Shown: piece by piece, positions 44,378-55,583 of the stretch
Position numbering within the stretch: the stretch's first letter is position 1
How the letters are laid out: each line of letters starts with the position of its first letter
NCBI RefSeq assembly: GCF_000204055.1
Contig: NW_006768802.1
Location: 155,318 to 219,317 of the forward strand
Direction of reading: 5' to 3'
DNA length: 64,000 bases
Source of the DNA: Melampsora larici-populina 98AG31
Taxonomy: Eukaryota; Basidiomycota; Pucciniomycetes; Pucciniales; Melampsoraceae
The notes under the pieces: model-generated
Database searches by the model: none
The model's input: the letters and a program-made list of their open reading frames with translations, nothing else
What the model was told of the DNA's origin: nothing
Translations under genes and position numbers: made by a program

Positions 44378-45125
44378 GCATGGTCGCATCCGCGCACAAC
44401 TAGGAACATTCCTTAAAAAAGGTTCCTTAAGACCCCTAAGGAACATTCCCTAACCTAGTTTTGCACACCATCAATGAGAACCTACGACCAAAGCGTTTTA
44501 TTGCAGCGACCTGCAGCGACCTGCAGCGACATACCAGACTCCCACAAGACAAAGGCGTTAAGCACCTTCACATGCACAAGGTCCCTCCTTCACTCAAGAA
44601 CCACTTCACTTCACTTTGAATTCAGCATTCTTCATGATGACTATACTCAACACATGTTTACCAATCAATCATCGAATACCATCAAAACTAACACATGATG
44701 AACTCATTCTCATGGCTTGGGTTCTGAGTTGTGATACTTCATGCACTTTTGGTTCGGGAATTCCATGTTTTTGTGACTTGCTTTCATTGTCTACATCAGC
44801 TTCCTCTGTTTCCTCTGTTTCTTCTGTTTCCTCCGTGCTTCTTTGTCTGGTACAAGAGTGACATTGTGAGGTGCGATGGGAGGCATCATGAATGAATGTT
44901 TTTGTGTAGAGGTGTTTGTAGGTGTTTGTCTATGTAGGCGCAACAGGGCACGTCGGTGTCTGAGTACGTGGGACCTTGTGGGACAGGCTGGGACAGGCAG
45001 CAAGACGTAAGGGGAGTGTATTTATTGATTTCAAATGATTCAAATAACCCTTTGGGCGTAGGAACTATGTTCCTTAAGTATATAGGGAACGTTCCCATTT
45101 ATGCGCAAGCGCGACCGTGTTCTGA
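44378..45125. mobile_element. MULE-like element, 748 bp, 11-bp TSD CGGCTTTGAGG
   Basis: Imperfect inverted ends (CATGGTCGCATCCGCGCACA and CACGGTCGCGCTTGCGCATA), continuing as GGAAC(A/G)TTCC. The 11-bp direct duplication CGGCTTTGAGG flanks it (44367-44377 and 45126-45136), in the 8-11 bp range of Mutator-like elements. Excision restores LILKAVASQDLWIW in the Harbinger transposase. Internal simple repeats: CTGCAGCGAC and TCTGTTTCC runs. Confidence 0.8.
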
Positions 45126-45755
45126 CGGCTTTGAGGATCAGTGTTGGGTCGCCTTTTTGTCCTTGGTATTGGGCTGAATAACCCTTTGTGAAATTCTTCC
45201 AGGTCCAGTGCATACAGTCGATGGATCCTAACATCCCTGGAAAGCCATGTGACTTCGCCTCCGCCAAGAGACGTGCAGTGTCTTCAGCGGTAGGTTCACG
45301 TAGGTACTCTTTGCCAAAGGCGGTATTGACAGCCACACAGAACCTCTCGAGTGATTTGAGAGTGGTGGACTTGGCTAATCTGAGGTTTTTGTCTTTGCGA
45401 TCAGCTGGACCACCATAAGCAAGCATTTGGATCAAAGCTGTGCATTTCTGGAGGGGGGTTAGACCTAGTTGTCCAACCGCATCACACTTTTGGACAAAAT
45501 AGTCATCCGCCTCTGTGACACCTTCAACAATGCAAAGGAATAGATTACGTCCCATGCAGAATCTATGACAAAAGAGATGCTCGTGGTAATTGGGCGGATC
45601 AGCAAAATAGTTGGCCCAAAGTTGTCCGTGACCTTTGATACGACCTCGATCAATGTTGGGTGCTTTGCCAGGCAGTGAAGCTCCACCTTTGCAAGCGCCA
45701 TGGTTGGGAGGTGGTTGATTCAAGATGTGTCTAACCAAATTTGCGGGGTTGGTGA

Positions 45756-46097
45756 GAGCATCCACAGTGGTAGGCTCCAAATTGGGGCTATCGCCAAATT
45801 TGGTGACTGAGCCCTGATTTTTTGGTGCAATGGCGGTCCCCATTGCCAAATATTTTTGTAGCCAGCTTCAAATTTTGAGCTTTGGGCTACAAATTTGGCA
45901 ACAAAAAGCCGGGCTCCAAATTCCCGCACTTGCTCAATCCCATACCTCACACATGTAAGCCCACGCGCACCAATCTCAAAGTGTGTGTAAACACATAGAA
46001 TCTACACTTTTGAAGTCCGAACGACTGCATCCGGATTGATTTGGGGCCCCACCAAATTTGAATTTGCTTGATTTGGAGCCCACCACTGTGGATGCTC
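45756..46097. mobile_element. Tourist/Harbinger-like MITE, 342 bp, TSD TGA
   Basis: Inverted ends GAGCATCCACAGTGGT followed by (A/G)GGCTCCAAAT. The 3-bp duplication TGA lies at 45753-45755 and 46098-46100. It lies in the N-terminal coding part of the Harbinger transposase, and its removal keeps the frame (SDHARMV|TNPANLV). Confidence 0.85.
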
Positions 46098-46182
46098 TGA
46101 CCATTCTAGCATGGTCAGAAGCGCCAGTGCTAATTGCAGATAAGGCTTTGAGGGGTAGTGGCAGCTTGGTAGGCGGAGACAT

Positions 46183-46681
46183 AACTTCGGCGGGATACGA
46201 GTCAAGTAATCAAAAGCGTCTTTTTTTGCAGGAGTCAGATTGGAATGGAACACTCACTGAATCAACAGAACAGTAAACTGCTTGAAGATCCTAAATCAAT
46301 CAAAGATTACAAGTGGGGGTTTTTTGTAGCTTGATTGGCAAGGGATGTGAGGTTTGAAGGTTTATGATTATGAATGATCGATCAGTGGCCCGGTTGGTTG
46401 TTGTGAGATACTGCGGCTCTGAAGAATCAATAGGAATTTGGTCATGTCATAACGCCGGAAGCGTCCTGAGATATTGCGTACCTCACGCTCACACCCGGCC
46501 CATTTTTCGAGCTCAGGGCATGGCCAGCGCCATGGCCTGCCATGGTCAGGCCTTGGCTAGACAGGGCTTTCCCATTGTGCCACACTGAAGCCCCAAGTGG
46601 ACAGTGAGGCCATAGAGTAATTGTACCATTAGTAGGCTTGACACGTCAGGACACAAACCACTATCAACTCACACTGAAAAC
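46183..46681. other. Intergenic with a GC-rich relic
   Basis: No gene. 46480-46570 resembles the interior of the MITE at 8428-9073 (CTCACGCTCACACCCGG, then GGCATGGCCAG(C/G)GCCATGGCC). Confidence 0.5.
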
Positions 46682-49045
46682 ATGTCACAATTATCTAGAG
46701 CTAGTAATCTGAGTGAATCAAGAAGACGCATCCGCCACTCTCCCTTATCACCTCAATCACAAGGGCTGAGTGCAAAATCTTCAAGTCACTCATTTCAAAG
46801 AACAAGGTCTCCAAACACAAATGCAGAACTTCAAAGACGTTTAGAAGAGACTTGAGAATTGATCAAGAAGCGCACTTCCTGGGTATGGGAATATTTTGAA
46901 CCTGATATCATTGGCAGAAAGATCAAGTTTGTCTGCCAGCTTCCCAGTGAAAAGTTTTCAAATGATTTATGTTGAAGTTCAATAGCTCAAGACGCAAACG
47001 GCGGCACTAGATCTCTCAGTTGTCATCTCAATCAAATCCATAGATTGTCATTAAAGGACAAGCTTGGCAAGGAGGATCCAGATGACATGGTAAGATATCA
47101 TCATTATAAATTTTCTGTGGTATTGTTTTAATCAGCTTACATGCTCAGTTATGATGAATCACATTAGGCCACTTTGTCACCTGAATCCTTTAAGAAAGCA
47201 CTTGTCAAGATGTGCGTTCAAGACGAGTTGCCCTTTCAGTTTGTCAACTCGAATGCGTTCAAAAATCTGTTGTCACTTCTCAACCCAAGATCCAAATCTC
47301 TTCTCATAAATCCCACTGCATTGAAAGATGCAATATTTGGATCATTTCAACTTTATCAAGCACGTCTCATCAATCACTTTCAATCTATCAATCACATCAG
47401 TCTCACTTGCGACTCCTGGACCTCACGTAATCACAAATCAATTTTGGGGGTGACAGCACATTGGATTGATTCAAAATTTGAGTTGAAGAACACTACCATT
47501 TCACTTATTGAAATCAAAGGTCCACACAGTGGTGACAATCTAGCCAAACATCTACTAGGTGTCCTTGATCAATTTTTGTTACACTCCAAACTTTACTGCA
47601 TCCTGCGGACAATGCTTCCAACAATAACACTTTGGCATCTTCCCTTGAAGGCACTATTCCGCAGTTCTCTCGCTCCAAACACCTCAATGGATGTATAGCT
47701 CACGTAATCAATCTGGGAGTGCAAGCATGTCTCAAGTACTTCACTAACAGTCTCAAGCCAATCATATGAATGTACCAGAGGAGTTTGCTGACGCTGTTGA
47801 CCACATCATTTTGACAAAGACTGCATGTCTCCTTCAAAAGATAAATGAACTCTCAAATAAGTACAAAAATTGTCATCAATTTGCATTGGACATTTGAGAA
47901 ATAGCATTAAAAACACCTGGAATTGAGAAAGAGCTTGGACTTCAAACTGAATGCCTGACTCGTTGGAACTCTCTCAGTCATGTCTGTGCCCGTGTCCTTT
48001 GATTGAAACATGTTATTAACTTCAAACTCAACAATGACCCTCAATATGTTGACCTCCAAATCAGTGACCTTGAATGGGATATACTCAAAAATCTGGTTAA
48101 ATTTCTTCAACCTTTTGAAAAAGTCGCATCCAAGCTTTCAGCTTCCAAATACCCTACATTATCCTTAGCAGTCTTAGCTTACAAAAATATGATTAGATGT
48201 CTTGAAATGGTGGGTACCGAGAACAGATCCCATCTACAGTCAAACCTGTGCAAATGCATACCTGCACAGATGCATAACCTGTGACAATGCATAGAAAAAT
48301 TCCTAGATCTTGATACTTTTTACCGCCAAACTAGACAATGGAATTGCATAACCCGTGAAAATGCATAGGAAAAGTCTTCCACCCAAATTATGCAATTGCA
48401 CAGGTTTGACTGTAATGTTGGTCTATTGTCACTTGCTCATATCTTCAATTATTGTTGCAGTCCATGAACACATCAGATTCAGACGTAATGCCTGGTATCC
48501 AATCAGCTTTGAAGCCCATGTACGATAAACTTACCCTTTACAGGAACAATGCCATCCGGAAGCCCACCTATCTCATAGCAGCAGGTCTCGATCCCAGGAA
48601 CAAACTTGAGGGAATCTGTCCCACCATTGTATTGTGTGATACTCTGGAGTATCACATCAACACCGAGTGTATTTGTCTTGGAATTACAGACACCATTGAG
48701 TCATTTGAAGCTAATCAACCAAATCTCAGCTCAGATGATCTGTTTGGCGAAGCCTCAACTTCTCGTCCTGTTTTTCACCTTTGAGACAAAATCACATCAT
48801 ATCACACTTAGTCACGCAAGCCTCAAACTCAAACCCCATTAGGTTACTGGCAACTCAACTTCCTTGAGTACCCTCACCTAAGCAAGCTTGCTCAAGCTAT
48901 ACTTGAAATTCCAGAAACCAGTGTTCCGTCCAAAAGCTGCTTTTCAGATGCAGGTCGTGTAATGGACAATTACAGATGCTCAATGAAGGCTGATACTCTC
49001 ATGGAGCAAGTGTGCTTGAAAAGTTGGATGAATATCCTCAACTAA
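46682..49045 (+). pseudogene. Second hAT transposase, heavily decayed
   Basis: hAT family: an N-terminal Ser/Arg-rich start (MSQLSRASNLSESRRRIRHS); SLTCDSWTSRNHKSILGVTA; IAHVINLGVQACLKYF; LTRWNSLSHV; DLEWDILKNLVKFLQPFEKV; KPTYLIAAGLDPRNKL; and the C-terminal hATC motif (VPSKSCFSDAGRVMDNYRCS) before a stop at 49043-49045. In-frame stops and frame changes occur throughout (for example near 46852, 47760, 47897 and 48001). A 176-bp pogo-like MITE is inserted at 48237. It differs in sequence from the hAT relic at 32169. Confidence 0.8.
48237..48412. mobile_element. pogo/mariner-type MITE, 176 bp, TA duplication
   Basis: Near-perfect ends CAGTCAAACCTGTGCAA(A/T)TGCAT flanked by TA (48235-48236, 48413-48414). 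The CAGTC start and TA target fit pogo/Fot-like elements. It sits in the second hAT relic. Confidence 0.9.
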
Positions 49046-50325
49046 CAGTTTTTATACATATCTCTTGTCTTTCTTCAAGTTTGAAGCAAATTGATCAGTG
49101 CCTCTGGAATACAAGCCAAATCTTCACTTACATACCTTTTCAATACGTCGTTTTTATATCCTCAATTAGCTCAAAAAGAGTCTTTTCAAATCCTTAAGAT
49201 ATTTTGTTCTGATTTCTCTGCAATGCAAACTATGTCCTCTGAAAAAACATTCAGCTCGCTTTTAAAGTTGAGCTTTCTATCGGTCCAGTACAAAAAAACT
49301 GTCACTCTTCAACTGAGAAGAAAATGAAAAGTTTGGAATCAGATTCCTTAGTTTGAGCTTACCAAGGATCTCCAGCTCACTGAGAACCAAATACAAACAT
49401 TTCATCTCATTTGTCTCATAAGCCTGTAATTTGAAATCAGTCAGGTTTGTTATGGTCACATCATCATTCAGATTCATGAGAGCTGAATTTTCTCAAGAAA
49501 GATGATACTATGGTTGGTGACAGCAAGAACCACATAATCGGGTACTTTTCCAAAAATTGTTCCACAAGTCGCAAAAATCATTTACAAAACAAATCAAGAT
49601 AGATCTGAGGTCGTCTTGTTGAGGGCTATCCAAAATTATCCTCAGCAGAAAACATTTCAAAAGTCTTGTTTTTTTTAACTTTTATAAGACTGATGAATTT
49701 GGGTTTTTGGTTGTTGTAATTACAAATTACCCGGTCCGTGATTTCATGCTTCTTGCTGTCACCAACCACAGATAGAAATGATATGAGACTTCTTCATTTC
49801 TGATTGTTACAGATGATGTTTTTTGGTCCAGTGATTGTTAAAAGAATGAAAAAATACGAGCTGTGATTAATTTAGGTAGAACAATTAGAGAACAATGGAT
49901 GATTTCATTAAAGGTCAAACAAAAGTTATTCTATCTTTTCATACTTTGGAATAGCAAAGGTTCAAGAATGATGTTCAGTCCTTGGAAGATGTGAAGCTGT
50001 TAAAGAAGTGTATGAGGGATGAGAAGCTCCCTATCAACCATTCCAGAATGAAAACAATCAATAGGTTCAACTTCGATCGATCGTCTTCATGAAAGTCTCT
50101 TCTTTGTTGATCAGACTTTTTATTGGATGTGGGGCACCCGGAGGGCGCCCTGCAAAGGCCACATGTGGCTCGGGGCCAGGGCCAGGGCGTTTCCTGCCCC
50201 CTCGCCCTCGCCATGCGCCCCTTTAGGGTGCCATGAGGCTTTGTGGCACCGGTGTGGTAATCAATCTATGAGACCAATCAAAAAATCAAAAAAAATCAAA
50301 TTTTGAGTTACATCAATTATATTAA
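49046..50325. other. Intergenic, AT-rich with a short GC-rich patch
   Basis: No gene is supported. 50130-50250 is GC-rich (GGGCCAGGGCCAGGGCG and similar) and resembles the GC-rich MITE interiors at 8.4-9.0 kb. Confidence 0.4.
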
Positions 50326-51063
50326 GGCCATTGCTATTTGCAGCCCACATGAAATCCATGTAGGTGCTGTCCAAATTAGGCCTACACGGTTGTTTTCCGC
50401 CAAAAAGCGCCTACATTTATGATGTAGGCGCTTTTTCCTTTTTCAAATGACGCCTACAGGCTGAAAAACCAATGTAGGCGTCATTTGTGTACGCCTACAT
50501 TTTAAAAATAAAATGTAGGCGCTATTTTCAAGCGCCTACATTGTTTTTTCCATGTAGGCGCTTAAGTTAGTTATAAGGGTCTTATACACGTGTGAATACA
50601 AATATATAAGGGTGCTGGTATTAATATATAAGGGTGTTGGTATTAAATTATAAGGGTGGTGAGATTAATTATAAGGGTGGTGAGATTAATTATAAGGGTG
50701 GTGAGATCAATTATAAGGGTCTTATAATTAATTATAAGGGTGTTGGAATTAAATTATAAGGGTGTTGGTATTAAAATATGTAGGCGCACCAAAATTATGC
50801 CTACAGTCAAAAAAAAAATGTAGGCGCATTTTCATGACGCCTACACAATGTAGGCGCTTCAAATTTACGCCTACATTTTATTTTTAGAATGTAGGCGTAC
50901 ACAAATGACGCCTACTTCGGTTTTTCAGCCTGTAGGCATCATTTGAAAAAGGAAAAAGCGCCCACATCATAAATGTAGGCGCTTTTTCGTGGGAAACCTT
51001 CATGTAGGCGTTGTTTTGGCAGCGCCTACATGGATTTTGTGTGGGCTGCAAATAGCAAGGGCC
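50326..51063. mobile_element. Hairpin-rich MITE, 738 bp, TSD TATATTAA
   Basis: The ends are GGCCATTGCTATTTGCAGCC and, inverted, GGCCCTTGCTATTTGCAGCC. The perfect 8-bp duplication TATATTAA lies at 50318-50325 and 51064-51071, consistent with hAT. The two halves carry about twenty TGTAGGCGC/GCGCCTACA motifs forming successive hairpins. The centre (about 50570-50775) is an AT-rich minisatellite with TTATAAGGGTG units. Confidence 0.88.
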
Positions 51064-51071
51064 TATATTAA

Positions 51072-52483
51072 ATATAGTTTAATATTTACATCATTTTATC
51101 CTTTTAAAAAACTTAATAAGATAAGTATAAACTATTACCAAACAGATTACAAAAAGAAAGAAAGAAAAAAACATAAGAAAAACTCGAAAATATAGGTATA
51201 CAGGTTGAGAAATGGTTTTTAGGGTATCAATATTAGGTTTGTGGGTTTAGTAGGGTTATAATACGAAAGAGGAGCATTGTTTTAGTCAGTAACAACTTTA
51301 ATCTTGGTGGTTGATAAGAGAAAATAGAAGTTATCAAGGAAATGGAAAAAAGTCGAAATTGGTGAACAAGGGTTTACAGGTAGTTTTACATATGTAACAG
51401 TGGTATTAGTAATAATTGAGGCTGCCAAGAGTGTTTTTAGGGATATCCACGGTTAGATATTGCTGTGTAATGTTACAGAAGACAAGAAAAGCTTAGTAAA
51501 AGGTGTGTAAAGTGAAGAAAATAGGTGAAAATCGTCGAAAATGAAGGTTTTCAGCTGATTACATGTGTCAAATGACGTCAGAACATGATGAGCAATAGTT
51601 CATTCGACGCAAAATCATTCATTTCATAATTTACAATCTTTAAATTATTAGTAACAGAGGTGTATGACAAAAGTTATAAGGGATCAAAGGATTTGATTAC
51701 ACATCAACAAGATCACAAATCATTAATAACAAGCAATTACATCATTGAAATGCTGAATCATCATAAGATCAAATCAATATTCATTCTACACCATGGGGTA
51801 ATTTGTACCATTGGATGGCGGTCATGGAATACCATCCGAAGGCGAGAAATGCTTGGTGGTGGAGAACCGCCGCCAGATGGTCAGTGGCGCGGCGAGAAGA
51901 AGGCAAGATTGCCAGACCTCCGTTAGATGGGCCATATGGCGGCCTAAAGACCGTCTACGAGTAAAGTTTGTACACCGCTGATCATGAGGGAGCCAATCAG
52001 CAAACCTGATTGTTCCTTCCCTCAGCCATGCCATCCACCCCATGTGGGTTGAGGGATTCAGATAGAACAACATGGCAAGGAACTCCTAGACCAAAGAATG
52101 GATTCTAGGAGCTCTTGTGTTGTCAAAATAAAAAAGGGGTGGCTAGAACCACGGCAATGGAGGCAAATGTGATTAAGGAACTTTAATTGCACAGCCTCCA
52201 GTTTGATGTTCCTGGAAGAGAGTTCCTCTTACCGTCTTCTGCTCGCCAAAAGGCTGGTTGATCTCTTGCCAGACCAACCAGCCGGCTTACCAGCTGATTT
52301 CTGGCCGAAATCCCAGCGTTTGACCAGAAATCAGCTGGTATAGCAGTACCAGCCAAAATCTGGTCAAACACTGGGATTGTGGCCGGCGTTTGGCCAGATC
52401 TCAACACGACCTCTTTCTTGCTCGTATTCCAACAAAAATTTACCCCCTGGTGTAGAACATTCAAAACACAGCATATACACAGC
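51072..52483. other. Intergenic with strong hairpins at 52.29-52.37 kb
   Basis: 51072-52080 holds no supported gene. ACCAGCTGATTTCTGG (52289-52304) pairs exactly with 52324-52339. CCCAGCGTTTGACCAG (52312-52327) pairs, with one mismatch, with 52359-52374. The two stems overlap and are mutually exclusive. The segment is probably a transposon remnant. Confidence 0.5.
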
Positions 52484-52510
52484 TAACCCTAACCCTAACC
52501 CTAACCCTAA
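52484..52510 (+). repeat. Interstitial telomeric repeat (CCCTAA)n
   Basis: 27 bp of uninterrupted CTAACC units, about 4.5 copies, identical to the complement of the TTAGGG telomere repeat common in fungi. It lies immediately 5' of a decayed gene, far from any scaffold end within this window. Confidence 0.97.
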
Positions 52511-54226
52511 GTGTCACCATCTGGTCACACTCTCAAACCGAAGCCCGATGACAACAATCGCAACCGCCATCACCCTGACTCGCCACGAACTCAAGTCGAA
52601 AACACCACGACCCACCATACGGCAACACGCGCTCCATGCTCTCAACCGGTGTTGAAGTGTCAACGTTCAGCTGAGGGGCCAGCCTCTCAAAGCCATAAGA
52701 GTGCCGCTAACAAAGCGTGTCTATCTCAGTATTGCCGTGGCGTAAGTCCCTTTCCACCTTGTTGTTTGCCAATTTCCACCCATTCATGTTTGGGTTACGT
52801 TACCAGTGCTGCCTAGCCTATGGGTCAGCTCTGTGTCGCCAGCACCCTTGCACTGCCACCACGGGAACCACTCACAATGCACGCAATGACTTGAGCCCCA
52901 CAAGTATCATTCGAGGTGAACCTACCACCAGCACCTCCTCCTCTGCCCGCATCATCGCAGCCCAGTCAAGAGCACCAGCCTCCCAATCCAACCCTCATCA
53001 GTGGGTGCAAGGGTACAACTCCATGGGCCAACACATTGACGCTGAAACCTTTGTGATGTGTCACCAAAACCGCGCTGCACGAGACCGAGAAGAAGAGTTG
53101 TCCGCAAATAGCCTAATTGACGAGAAGAGCATGGCAACAATCCATCTATGGGTTAATGTGAGTTGAATGTAGTCCTTTGTTTACTTCAAGAGCCAGCTCA
53201 TCACCCCCTTTTCCGACCGATGCAGCCTAATGAAAAGCAGGCGATCACTGCAAAGTTTCCTCAATGGCCACTTGCTTGCCTTGATCAAAGTCCACTGTTG
53301 TTACAGGCAGTCATCAAGGCTGTGGGCTCTCAATGGAACCAAGTGCTCACCTTTTGGGACGAGCAAATCTACGCCTGGGTCATTATTCTAATGGATCTTG
53401 CGCCTCATGACATCATCTGACATAATATCTCCCCTTTAGCACGACACCCTAGCGAGTTATCCCCATTGGTTCACTAGTCACACAATTGTAGCGCGACTAC
53501 CGACTGTCACCGTTCCTGAATCTGCAATTCCGCCCTCCATGTGGAACCCTAAGACGGTGACCCAACCACCCTGTGCTGAAGAATATTGATCCACTTCAGA
53601 CCTTCCACCAATTCACGACATGCCCTTGTTGTCACCACCAGCCAGAATCGAGACCAGTTCAAATTAAATAAAAGCTGCTTCCCATCTTGAAACTGCCACG
53701 CTGGCGCAGCTCGCAACGGCCCTCAAGCAACATCCAGACATTCAAGAACCAACTCCGAGTACATCAAGTACCCACATTGATTTGACTCAGCCTCTCAATG
53801 ATGACATTGAGAGCAAGCTTGAGCAAACAAACTTTGACGAGTGAGTACAGCATGCCTGCACAGTAGAACAATTGAACTTGTTCACCTGATTTCATTTGTT
53901 TAAATAGGCCATCCTCTTCAGTGACCGTCCAGAGCCTCAAGAAGCACTGGCCCCCATTGGACTCCCCAGTTTCCAGCCTCCTTGAATGGCATCAGGATAC
54001 TGAAAACGGGAATGTCAAGCTGAAGTGGAAGAGGCGTTGGGGCAGTGTATGGCTGTTCAATAAATCCACTGTCTATCAATACCAAAATTGGATTGAATTA
54101 GTCACCTACCCCCGATTTCTTGCCAAGTACGGTTCTCAACCACAAGCTACTGTGGCCGAGGCTCGCGACTGCTACCAGGACGAGTTTGACAAAGCCGCGT
54201 ATGTTAAGGGCAAAGTTGAGGAGTAG
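52511..54226 (+). pseudogene. Decayed gene with a Cys-rich cluster, 5' end at the telomeric repeat
   Basis: Coding blocks: 52511-52741, then 52807-53157, then about 53190-53420, about 53430-53590, about 53590-53840, and 53907-54226. The first two exons together form a possible zinc-binding cluster (ACLSQYC|RG|CCLAYGSALCRQHPC). Later parts have WPLACLDQSPLLLQAVIKAV and a C-terminal KLKWKRRWGSVWLFNKSTVY. In-frame stops occur at about 53588 (TGA) and 53667 (TAA). No start codon is available: the frame runs back into a TAA formed by the telomeric repeat. Product unknown; multicopy-family character is inferred only from style. Confidence 0.5.
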
Positions 54227-55583
54227 TCTTGTACGTAGTACTGTTTTTCATGTTGAACACCTTTGATTCCAGTCAAAGTGGAAAGACTGTTCACTAACCA
54301 ACCATTATTCGATTTCCCATCAATCCTTTTTTTCATGCACCTGCTATCCCATTCCAGAAAATGGTTATAACTCACACAATAAAATTAGAGTGTCTTTTCA
54401 TTTGTTTTCCGCACCTCATTTTTGAGTTCACTTTTTGAATTGGATTAAAATTAGAGTGTCTTTGCAAATGCTTTCATCACCTCCTCTTTCTCAAGGTTAT
54501 GTCACGCGTTAAGTTAAATTCAAATAGAATAAAATTTCAGTGAGTGTCTTTTCATATGTTTTCCGCACCTCTTTGTCGAGGTTCTTTCACGTGGTTTTCC
54601 CATTACAGAAATGGGAATATATATAAATATAAGTCATTTGAGTGAGCCCAAAGAGTAGTTAGGCCTCTTGAAAGGCTTAAAGGGAACAGTGAGGATGTAA
54701 CCATTGCAACCACAGTAAACAAGTGGGAGCAGCACAGCGAAAGGCAAATTGGTCTATACAAAGTAAAGAACTTGATCGTATTGTAAAGCGCTTCTTTCAA
54801 AGCTCTGAGCCAGCCACACAATCATTCCACCCATACTACATTCCCTTGAACGACACTATTTCCTTGGACCACGTCTTCCTCATCTTGATTCACAGCGATT
54901 TTGGCATGGTGCATAACCTAACGATCAATTGGGAATTGAGTCAGTAAACAAACAAACATTTCAGTGAAAATATCGAAAGAAATGCGTACTTGAACAATGA
55001 AATGTTTCGATGGTGGGTCTTGGGAAACGAGAAGACCTTGGAAAGAAACAGGCGAGCCTTTCTTGATGTACTTGGCCTCTTTCAATGCAGGAGTGAAATA
55101 TTCAAAGCAATATATGATCTCAAAACGAACGGACTTATTTGCCTGAGGAATCAAACCAATTAAGTGTGTCAGTCAATGAAGAAATTAACATCAAGACAGA
55201 GAAATTAAGATCAAGACAGATGCTTACTTTAGTATCAAAGAACTCATGTTCGGCTTCAACAGTCAGATGAAAATGTTCATCATCGTTGAAGTTGTCAAGA
55301 GAGACATTTACCACCTTGCCAATCCCAGCAATTGTTGCTTTGCCAGCAATCGCTTCGTGGGCAGGAGCCAAAGAGCCAATATCACTTTGTGTCATTTCGC
55401 TGTGCTTGATGAAACATTCGCGAGTCACAGGGTTTTGTCCAAGGTCTCCAGACAAATGATATGTGCGATCACGGCGGATGACGTTGGATTCCAACAAGTT
55501 CAAACCACGCGCTTCAAGCGCCACGGTGAAAGGCTTCCCTCGATCATCCCTCAGCACGAGCTCTGTTGGAGTGCTGTGATATC

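Larger units (their letters stand above)
42871..46182 (-). pseudogene. PIF/Harbinger transposase, three insertions and one stop
   Basis: Harbinger-type DDE transposase. Motifs: GKAPNIDRGR, YHEHLFCHRFCMGRNLFL, GFPGMLGSIDCMHW (first Asp), DLWIWHCFFGLPGSLNDINVL (second Asp), RKDVERCFGVLQA (Glu), and a typical tail IRNQNRHEQLKSDLINDLW. Start ATG at 46182, one intron 44124-44047, stop TAG at 42871. Exon 1 is 954 nt and exon 2 is 357 nt once the three elements (45756-46097, 44378-45125, 42983-43798) and one duplication copy each are subtracted. All are in frame, for 436 aa. One nonsense codon remains: TGA at 43980-43978, just after FGVLQA where the family usually has Arg (CGA to TGA). Four lesions in total make it inactive. 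Confidence 0.88.
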
